From contig CAYWQB010000005.1 of NCBI GenBank assembly GCA_964460785.1, forward strand, positions 128,452 to 192,451: DNA of 64,000 nt. Direction: 5' to 3'. The position numbers and the translations under genes are program-made. Below, in pieces: positions 60,789 to 64,000 of this stretch. Under the pieces are notes generated by a model. It saw nothing but the letters and a program-made list of their open reading frames with translations. It made no database searches and was not told the DNA's origin. This stretch comes from CAYWQB01 sp964460785. GTDB lineage: Bacteria; Chlamydiota; Chlamydiia; Chlamydiales; CAYWQB01. Every line of letters begins with the position of its first letter. Positions within the stretch are counted from its first letter, which is position 1.

Positions 60789-61232
60789 CTACCTTTTCAT
60801 ATCAAAAGGTGTAGAAACACGATGCTTTTTGATATAGTCTACCACATGCTCGCTGGCATCCGATAGCTCTTGGATATCTTTATCTTCTGTTTCACTAGCT
60901 AAGCTGTGTAGAAGATCACTGCCTAAAGACATGCCTTCATCTTGCTCTGTCATGATATGCGCAAAGCCTAAAAGAGCTTTCACAACTTCATCTTTAGGGT
61001 CTTTTTCTGCAGCTTTTGACAGGTGGTTGATTGCTTCTTTAAGCTCAAGTTTGTGTAGAGCTGTATAGCCAAATCCAATATAAGGAGCTGTGCTATCGGG
61101 TCTGAGAAGCTGTGCTGCACGGAACAGGTTCAATGCACACTGCTCATCCGCTTGATTGATGGCGATAAACCCAGCTTCAACAAGCAGGGAAAAGTCTTCC
61201 TTGCACTGCTCGACTAATGATGTCTGACTCAT
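60789..61232 (-). CDS. TPR-type needle chaperone CdsG-like (CT667 position)
   Basis: About 147 residues with two or three TPR-like helical pairs (EQCALNLFRAAQLLRPDSTA, GYTALHKLELKEAINHLSKA). Class III type chaperones of needle subunits (YscG, and CdsG for CdsF in Chlamydia) have this form, and the gene follows the needle gene as in C. trachomatis. I start it at 61232, where GGAGG lies five bases upstream; an ATG at 61244 has none. Confidence 0.82.
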   Translation of the reverse strand: MSQTSLVEQCKEDFSLLVEAGFIAINQADEQCALNLFRAAQLLRPDSTAPYIGFGYTALHKLELKEAINHLSKAAEKDPKDEVVKALLGFAHIMTEQDEGMSLGSDLLHSLASETEDKDIQELSDASEHVVDYIKKHRVSTPFDMKR

Positions 61233-61281
61233 ACTATCCTCCATAGGCGTAGTTTAAAAACAGGTTGCAGCAACAGCTTCA

Positions 61282-61596
61282 CTATGAGGCGCGTGTATTG
61301 CTGATGGAGTTCATGACAATACTATTTAAGTTTGAAAGCAGGCCGGAGATCTGCTCACTAAACTGAACCATTTTGTTAATTTGCAGCTGAAGCTGAAGCA
61401 TTAAGCCAATGGAAACGCGCGATGGGCAGGAGGCGAATCGAGCAATGTCAGAAGACACAGCTTGCTCAAAGTCTTTTAATGCTTGTACCATTGAGGACAG
61501 AGTAAAGGCTCCTACAGAGGTAAAGCCTAAGGAATTATTGCTGCCAAACCAGTTTTCTTTGAAAATTGCACTTGCTGCAATACTGCGACCTACCAT
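61282..61596 (-). CDS. sctF: Type III secretion needle protein CdsF/SctF
   Basis: A 104-residue helical protein in the position of cdsF (between the CdsE-like and CdsG-like genes). The C-terminal half (VSIGLMLQLQLQINKMVQFS then LLSNLNSIV) is the part that packs the needle filament in this family. It has one Cys57 in FASCP; Chlamydia needle protein also has cysteine and forms disulfides in elementary bodies. It is close to the extra copy at 61999: about 47 of 80 aligned residues are identical by hand count, without gaps. A GGTGG site precedes the ATG. Confidence 0.82.
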   Translation of the reverse strand: MVGRSIAASAIFKENWFGSNNSLGFTSVGAFTLSSMVQALKDFEQAVSSDIARFASCPSRVSIGLMLQLQLQINKMVQFSEQISGLLSNLNSIVMNSISNTRAS

Positions 61597-61610
61597 TAGA
61601 TTACCACCCG

Positions 61611-61868
61611 TTAAGTTTTCACGCGTTCAACTGTTGTAGCAAGGGCGAGGTAGCCCTGAACTAAAGCTTCACATTCGGCGAATTCTTTTTCTGAGCAACC
61701 CTTTTGAATCATTTTGCGCATTTGTGCAATGCGTGATTCAGCTAGTTGCTGGATTTCTTTCTTTTTTTTGGGGTTCTCGCGAATTTCTTGTTCTAGCTCG
61801 AAAGAAAATTGAGGGAGCTGAGCGGTTGGGTTTTGCTTTTGCTCCTTGTTGTCTTCCATTCCAAACAT
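61611..61868 (-). CDS. CdsE-like needle chaperone (CT665 type)
   Basis: An 85-residue, charged, helical protein with a Lys/Glu-rich middle (ENPKKKKEIQQL) and an amphipathic C-terminal helix pair (CSEKEFAECEALVQGYLALA). Size, helix pair and place next to the needle gene fit CdsE/YscE-type co-chaperones, which bind the needle subunit with the TPR chaperone. It lies 14 bases before cdsF. It is preceded by a 130-base AT-rich gap, which may hold a promoter. Confidence 0.7.
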   Translation of the reverse strand: MFGMEDNKEQKQNPTAQLPQFSFELEQEIRENPKKKKEIQQLAESRIAQMRKMIQKGCSEKEFAECEALVQGYLALATTVERVKT

Positions 61869-61998
61869 AGGCTAATTCTCGCTTGTTAGAGGCTCCTGAA
61901 GTCTGCTCTCAGCAGCGCCTTTCTCTTTCTTTTGGAGTGTTCTATAAAAAAAAATTTCCGTCTATAATTTTTTGAATTCCAAGGGCCAAGCAAAGAAT

Positions 61999-62301
61999 CT
62001 ACTGAGATTTCGAGTTTTGAATTGTCTGAGAGGCAATACTATTGAGGTTGGAGAGTAGATTGGAAGTAAGGTTACTGACCTGGACCATCTTGTTAATTTT
62101 AAGCTGCATTTGCAACATGAGTCCGATAGAGACTTTTGCAGGACAACTTGCAAAGGCAGCGACGTCAGAGGCAACTAAGCTTTCGAAGATCTCTAGTGCT
62201 TCTAGTAGCTTGTCGACCTTAAATGCTCCTACATCTGTGAAGCCATATCCGCCACCTGGAAAAGCTCCTGGGGTGAAGATGTCGTCTCCGCTTATACTCA
62301 T
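61999..62301 (-). CDS. Second needle-like protein (cdsF paralogue)
   Basis: A 100-residue protein that aligns end to end with CdsF at 61282 from FTDVGAF on: shared FASCP (Cys53), VSIGLMLQ, INKMVQ and LLSNLNSI. The N-terminal 20 residues differ and are Gly rich. It sits between cdsD and the CdsE-like gene, where Chlamydia has no second needle gene I know of. It could be an alternative needle subunit, a tip or adapter variant, or a rod-like form. A GAGG site lies about nine bases before the ATG. Confidence 0.8.
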   Translation of the reverse strand: MSISGDDIFTPGAFPGGGYGFTDVGAFKVDKLLEALEIFESLVASDVAAFASCPAKVSIGLMLQMQLKINKMVQVSNLTSNLLSNLNSIASQTIQNSKSQ

Positions 62302-62392
62302 AGGTCGAGGCCTCTGTATAAAGTGTTTATTTTAAGTGTTATCATAGACAGATTTGCTTTTTCGTCTATCATTTTATTTAATCGGGTTGTGG

Positions 62393-64000
62393 CTAGCTTT
62401 TTGAGCTACTTTCTCCTGGGCTAAAGTGATAATCTATGCGGTACTTCACTCCATCTTTTTCCAAGAAGACACGGTCTTTACGAATGCCTGTAATCGTCAT
62501 GCCATCAATAGAATCACCGCGAGCATAGATCTTCCCATTGATCAATACATTGACATTCGTCTTTCCGTGCCGAGAGTATCCGCTTACTGTATATTTATCC
62601 GATAAGTCGATTGCTGAGCTCTCTTGGGAAATATAAACCACAAGGTTTTTGATAAAACGCACACCCTTCAGGGCTAGGATCTTTTGACTGACCCTTTGTA
62701 CCTTTGAACGCTCTTTTTGCGATGCAAAGCCAAAAAGGGTGACATCTCCATAATCCAGTTGAAAGGTCACGCCATTCAAAGAGTCTTGTAAGAGAAAACT
62801 GACGATTTCTTTATTTAGCTCTGCTTCAACGATAACCCGATTCTCTAGGCGATCTAGATAGGGGAAGTGTAAATTTAAAAAGTTGATCAGGGCGTCGTAG
62901 TCTTCTTGTGTTTTCACATATCCATTAAGGACAAAAAGCCCTGGGCGAGGAGCATGCATGGAAATCCCCTCAAACTGAGGGTTATTGCTTAGCAAAGCAT
63001 TTTGCTCTGTCCATATGTTTTCATCGATAATGATGTTATTGACTTTCTCATCGATGAAAAGAAGATTTCCGAGCTCATACATAAGTTGATTCTCTTCAAC
63101 TTGAGAAGATAGGTGGCCTAGTAGAAAGAGCTTTCCTGTTGTTTTATTGAATGAGAATTCAACCGAGGGGAAGTCTTGCAAAGCTTGGCGGATCAAGACG
63201 GTTTGGTCTGGAGGGGAGAGGGAAATCTCTTTACCAGAGAAAAGAGCCTTTGTGCCAAATCCAACGATAGCAAGAAAAACAAGAATCGCAATGGCCACAA
63301 CGGATGTTGCTTTTTTTTGCTTTTGTTTCTCGCGTAGAATTTTCTCTTCTTCAACTCTCTTTTTTTCTTCTTCAGCCTCTTTTACCTTTCTCGCTTCTTC
63401 TTCAGATTCTTCTTCTTGCGCTTTTTTTAGGTAGTCAGGGACTTCGGCTACAACTGTTTGATCTTCAGCTTCTGTGTCAAAAACCAAAAGCGTCGTTGTT
63501 CCCACCGTAAAGACTTGATGGGTATGGACTTCTGTTTCCTCTTCAATTTTTTCTGTGCCAATGTAGGTGCCATTACGGCTCTCTAAATCTTTTAGAAGAA
63601 GGTGTTCGCCTTCTAAGCGAATTTCAGCATGTTTTTTAGAGACAGAGGAATCAAAAAGAAGGACATCACATGTAGCTGCATCATGCCCAATAAGATAGGA
63701 CTTCCCCTCCTCAAGAGGAAATTCAGCCCCTTTGTTAGGACCAGCGAGCACTTTTAGGAACCAGCGAGACTCCTTTGTAAATCCATAATGGATTTTTTCA
63801 GGGTCGCTACCAGAGAGAGGAAGGTAGATGTCGGTATCGCTGTCATCATTTTCTTCTTCATTTTGTAGGTGGGAAGACTCTTCAGTCTCTTCTTCTGCTT
63901 CCTCTGTAGAAGTGACAGGGGAGTCTTCATCAGCAGAAAGAGACGTTTCTTCTTCTTCTTCTTCTTCTTCTTCTTCTTCTTCTTCTTCTTCTTCTTCTTC
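62393..64000 (-). CDS. sctD: Type III secretion inner-membrane ring protein CdsD/SctD, N-terminus outside window
   Basis: The frame stays open to the right edge, so the beginning is missing; a GTG at 63751 is internal. From the edge inward: a run of at least 18 Glu codons, an acidic region, then an FHA domain (about 63790-63480; IGHDAATCDVLLFDSSVSKK, SRNGTYIGTEKI), a charged coiled coil, one membrane helix (SVVAIAILVFLAIVGFGT) and a periplasmic part with three ring-building/BON-like repeats. Chlamydia CdsD (CT664) has two FHA domains and this layout; the first FHA would be outside the window. It is upstream of all the other secretion genes here. Confidence 0.92.
   Translation of the reverse strand, partial: EEEEEEEEEEEEEEEEEETSLSADEDSPVTSTEEAEEETEESSHLQNEEENDDSDTDIYLPLSGSDPEKIHYGFTKESRWFLKVLAGPNKGAEFPLEEGKSYLIGHDAATCDVLLFDSSVSKKHAEIRLEGEHLLLKDLESRNGTYIGTEKIEEETEVHTHQVFTVGTTTLLVFDTEAEDQTVVAEVPDYLKKAQEEESEEEARKVKEAEEEKKRVEEEKILREKQKQKKATSVVAIAILVFLAIVGFGTKALFSGKEISLSPPDQTVLIRQALQDFPSVEFSFNKTTGKLFLLGHLSSQVEENQLMYELGNLLFIDEKVNNIIIDENIWTEQNALLSNNPQFEGISMHAPRPGLFVLNGYVKTQEDYDALINFLNLHFPYLDRLENRVIVEAELNKEIVSFLLQDSLNGVTFQLDYGDVTLFGFASQKERSKVQRVSQKILALKGVRFIKNLVVYISQESSAIDLSDKYTVSGYSRHGKTNVNVLINGKIYARGDSIDGMTITGIRKDRVFLEKDGVKYRIDYHFSPGESSSKS
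63947..64000. repeat. (TTC)18 trinucleotide run coding poly-glutamate in cdsD
   Basis: Eighteen exact TTC units reach the window edge and may go on. On the coding strand they are GAA codons in frame, giving poly-Glu in the acidic linker before the second FHA domain of CdsD. Runs of one exact codon are prone to slippage that changes length in steps of one residue without breaking the frame. Confidence 0.95.

Noticed and set aside
1..64000. CRISPR arrays, tRNA or rRNA genes, insertion sequences, integrases
   Set aside because: No regularly spaced repeats, no tRNA-like or rRNA sequence that I recognised, and no transposase or integrase motif in any frame considered. A tRNA scan was not possible.

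Overview
The window is bacterial and almost certainly from a Chlamydiales genome outside the genus Chlamydia (an 'environmental' chlamydia). Two gene blocks have the order known from Chlamydia: ytgABCD-dxr-rseP (2-8075, +) and the type III secretion block cdsD...cdsF-cdsG-CT668-cdsN-cdsO-cdsP-cdsQ-pkn5-cdsC (51465-64000, -). hrcA-grpE-dnaK with a CIRCE-like operator and a permease fused to a DtxR-like repressor (YtgC-YtgR) agree. Many genes have no counterpart I recognise in Chlamydia proper, so Waddlia-, Simkania- or Parachlamydia-like lineages are likely; sequence alone does not let me choose.

Layout. 2-8075 (+): end of an Mrp ATPase gene, DUF971 gene, metal ABC uptake operon ytgABCD, dxr (isoprenoid precursor pathway) and rseP. 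8072-12566: small membrane protein, a pair of degenerate ABC exporter subunits, a sodium:amino-acid symporter. 12684-18449 (-): five tightly coupled genes, YceI - type III polyketide synthase - RND exporter - FAD monooxygenase - UbiE-like methyltransferase, which look like a pathway making and moving a phenolic lipid or quinone. 18612-22379 (-): dnaK, grpE, hrcA and their control region. 22599-33844: secreted ADGF-like adenosine deaminase, large NAD-glutamate dehydrogenase, an overlapping set of P1B-4 metal ATPase, VIT-like metal transporter and M18 aminopeptidase, serS, and an exported GT90 glycosyltransferase. 33911-50225: small unknown protein, dispanin/CD225-like membrane protein, smc, ald, an unusual Hsp70 next to a SWIM-SNF2 helicase, an exported unknown protein, der, and a SulP transporter.

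50194-64000 (-) is the type III secretion block. It runs from cdsD (cut by the window end) to the secretin and then a TPR lipoprotein and an exported YidD-like protein. It differs from the Chlamydia arrangement in having two needle-like genes around the CdsE-like gene, a cdsQ split into two genes separated by an AT-rich spacer, and a kinase whose C-terminal half looks like a worn SpoIIE/PP2C phosphatase domain.

The strongest candidate for an undescribed system is the type III polyketide synthase operon with its dedicated exporter and lipid-binding protein. The complementary half-dead ABC pair, the duplicated needle genes and the eukaryote-like exported enzymes (GT90, ADGF) come next. No rRNA, tRNA, CRISPR array, transposase or integrase was seen. 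Almost every gap between genes is under 200 bases.
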